Below, piece after piece: positions 51,601-64,000 of a stretch of 64,000 nucleotides of DNA; positions within the stretch are counted from its first letter, which is position 1; each line of letters begins with the position of its first letter. The notes below the pieces were generated by a model that made no database searches, was not told the origin of the DNA, and saw only the letters and a list, made by a program, of their open reading frames with translations. A program made the translations under genes and the position numbers. Source of the stretch: Patagioenas fasciata (Eukaryota; Chordata; Aves; Columbiformes; Columbidae); the NCBI RefSeq assembly GCF_037038585.1, contig NC_092521.1:50042398-50106397 (forward strand). The letters are read 5' to 3'.

Positions 51601-53641
51601 ATATAGTGTCTTTCCATACCCACTCCAGGCCTGGTGAGAACAACAGGTCTTTTAGTAAATTTACTACAATTAGCTAGGTACCTCAAGTATGTAGACCCTA
51701 AACATCCCAACACAAATCGCATGCAGGTGCTTTGTGTCCCAAACAGCCTAGTCTCACATTATATATAAGCAGTGTATTTAAAAGGAGTTTTGTCAGTAAC
51801 TGTATCATTTCAAGCTATTTACCCAGAATGGACTGACCCTCTCACTGCAAAACATCAGAAGTCACATGGGACAAAATAGAAGTTCAAGTACATTAAAGCC
51901 CATTTTTAAAATCATGATTTGAATTCTAAGTAGTCACTATATATACAATATATTGTTTTCTAGTCAATACTTACTTGAATTGACCAAATAAAGTTGAGCA
52001 CTCATTTGTGACTCAATATTACTGTTGAATTTGAATTAAAAAACACCCATAGTGTGCTATCTGTAACACATCTAGATTGTAGAAAAATAAAACTGCTTTA
52101 AGAGTGTCTCTTCTCCTTCAGGAACTGCAACAAAAGTGTTTAACTGCTCTAGGAATGCCTTTCATAGCAGGAACTGCTATGAGAGAAATAAGTGTCTCAA
52201 CCATTTCATTTGGCCTACCAAGTAGGATATTACTTTTCTCCTCCATATCAGTCTTGCTTTAGATGCGACCTCACAAGCAAATGAATGAAGGTTAGCTGTG
52301 GGCAAGTCTAAAACTTTGGCAACATACCCTACAAAAAGGTAAGAAAAGGAAAAAACCCAACAAACTCTTTAAGCTAAGGAACTGTTTAAGGCAACCTGAC
52401 CAAAGTAAAGATAAGGCTTTTGGATAACTATTTCCACAGATATCTAGTCTTCCTAGCTTTGCAAAGTAACATAATTCAACTAACTTTCTGGTCAGATTTC
52501 CATTCATAAGCTTCTTTAAAAAAATATTTCTTTTCCTAGAATATGATATTAACTGAATATAAGACATAAGGAGACACTACATATTACAGACAAGATTTAA
52601 AAAAAAAAAGAAAAAGCTACAGACGAGCACATAGATGGCCAAGTCATGATAAAAGTTTTAAGCTCTCTGAGGTATTTCAATACCTTAACATCACAAGTTT
52701 GGAATACCATAAAGAGACTTAGGATATTGTGGTATTGGTATAACTACCAAGTAGATTTTTGGGTTTTTCAGTTTGGTTGTTCTTTTTAGTACCTTTAAAG
52801 GTCACCACTACACAGATTCAGCAGCTTGAATGAAAAAAATATAAACTTACTGTATCTAGCCTATGTATTTTAACATAATATTCAGAATACTAAGAAAAGA
52901 AATAAAAACTGCCTACACTGTAACTGCATGTCAAACAAAGCAAGTATTTGGCTGGAATGTTCCAGAAGCAGAGATCCTAAATATTGACATAATTTGTACC
53001 ACAAGTATGAGTTGGGCTGGAGGGGAAGGAATTAAGAATGGAAGGGGATGTGAGGTTTAAAATCCCCACATTAGTCACTAAGAAGTCACCAACATAAGTC
53101 ACTAAAATTCAGTAAGAACTGCTTTTTGTGGCTGAACAGTTTTGCTCCTCCTGCACGCGGGCTAATGCTTGAAGAAAAAAGAAGAAAAAAAGAAGTATTC
53201 TGCCCATTCCCAACTCCAGCATTTACACTGATTACTTCTTTTATATTATTCTAATCAAAACAGAAGTGCTCCTCTTGGCATATTTTGGAACTAGATCTAT
53301 TTTAAAAGGTAAAAATCACACCTGCCAATATTGTTGAAGTAAATCATGTGTGCTTATTTAGGCTCATCCGCAGAGTTACAAATTATCCTGGTTGGCTTGG
53401 TCTGAACAAAATAAAACCTGAAGAGTTAAAAACACAAGGTCACTTAACCTTCCTCCTGGTTGATTCACTTTTCGTTAAAATTGTAATGTTCTACTACACC
53501 ATACTAATTCTGACCATACTAGGAAAGTGTCTCTGGCACAAGTGGCTTTCAGAAGAAAAGCTGGTCTTCCCAACAGCTTTTTCTTCTGCTTCATCTTAAA
53601 GTGCAGAAACTGTGGGAAAGGATAACAAGACTTCCTGTCCG
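45698..53641. other. CABYR upstream region and TTC39C 3' UTR/flank
   Basis: About 8 kb without a recognised coding exon. The part next to TTC39C must hold its 3' UTR; minus-strand AATAAA hexamers at 51239-51244 and 50297-50302 are candidate signals, but none can be chosen. The part next to CABYR should hold its promoter and perhaps a non-coding first exon; a minus-strand GCAG followed by GTAAGT at 47336/47335 is one possible donor. Positions 46380-46800 are more GC-rich than the surroundings. Confidence 0.5.
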
Positions 53642-63455
<9,814 letters not shown>

Positions 63456-64000
63456 CTACCGAAAGCGGAAGAAGAAAAAAAATGCACATAAATCAGATGT
63501 CTGAAGTTTAAAATTTGTTGGATAATTCAATTTCAATAAAGAAAACGCTCAGATTTCAGTGAATAGGTATTTAAAAATAACTATAAGGTTAAAAAAAAAT
63601 GAGGTGTCCTACAGATAACAGCCTCTGGTCTGATTAAATGAAACAGGCAAAACATATAATTGAGAGGAAAACCTCAACATTCATTATTTGAATGAGAAAG
63701 GTTAATATTCAATATGCGAGCTCTACACTGCAATTCCTTTGACCAGCTTCCCCCCTCCCAGCTCTCTTGACCTGATCACTTTTAAACTTAAGTATGGGCA
63801 AATTATTTACAATTATAAATCAGCATCTTAAAGAGGCCCTATAGTGAACACATCTTTCCATATATTACATATTCATGAGATGAAACATAATACAAAAGTC
63901 AAATTGTAACAGACAAGGAAAGTAAGAATCACTCATACATTTAAATACGAATCTGAGTTGCTTTGTAGAAGAGAATGCAAAGTGTTTGCTTGCAAGGTAC

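Overview
This is vertebrate nuclear DNA, most probably from a bird. It has split genes with GT-AG introns, low gene density and few CpG dinucleotides. It carries 3' pieces of CR1 retrotransposons, the dominant LINE of birds, and a solo LTR of a type I recognise from avian genomes. No bacterial operon, CRISPR array, tRNA or rRNA gene was seen. The species cannot be named from the sequence alone.

Layout. Positions 1-39265 (+ strand) hold the 3' half of OSBPL1A (oxysterol-binding-protein-related protein 1): thirteen coding exons from 11430 to 38193 that join in phase into 523 residues and a stop, then a 3' UTR of about 1.1 kb. Positions 40444-45697 (- strand) hold CABYR, a sperm fibrous-sheath protein. 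It has two exons with the RIIa-like domain and then two alternative 3' coding exons, here called A and B, both in the correct splice phase. Positions 45698-53641 have no recognised exon and cover the CABYR upstream region and the TTC39C 3' UTR or flank. Positions 53642-63455 (- strand) hold the last eight coding exons of TTC39C (tetratricopeptide repeat protein 39C), 255 residues and a stop; its 5' exons lie beyond the window.

The order and orientation, OSBPL1A convergent with CABYR and with TTC39C upstream of CABYR on the same strand, match what I recall of human chromosome 18q11. This is a conserved synteny block. The three genes are not known to act together: OSBPL1A works in lipid transfer at ER-late endosome contacts, CABYR in the sperm flagellum, and TTC39C is poorly characterised.

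Repeats: four CR1 pieces (about 466-870 minus, 19858-20123 plus, 44060-45020 plus, 55830-56230 minus), one solo LTR (about 32248-32746), and scattered poly-A/T and simple repeats. I found no novel biological system. The points most worth a second look are the CABYR alternative-exon arrangement, the divergent FFAT motif in OSBPL1A, the tail-to-tail 3' ends of OSBPL1A and CABYR, and the possible start of the short ORP1 isoform.
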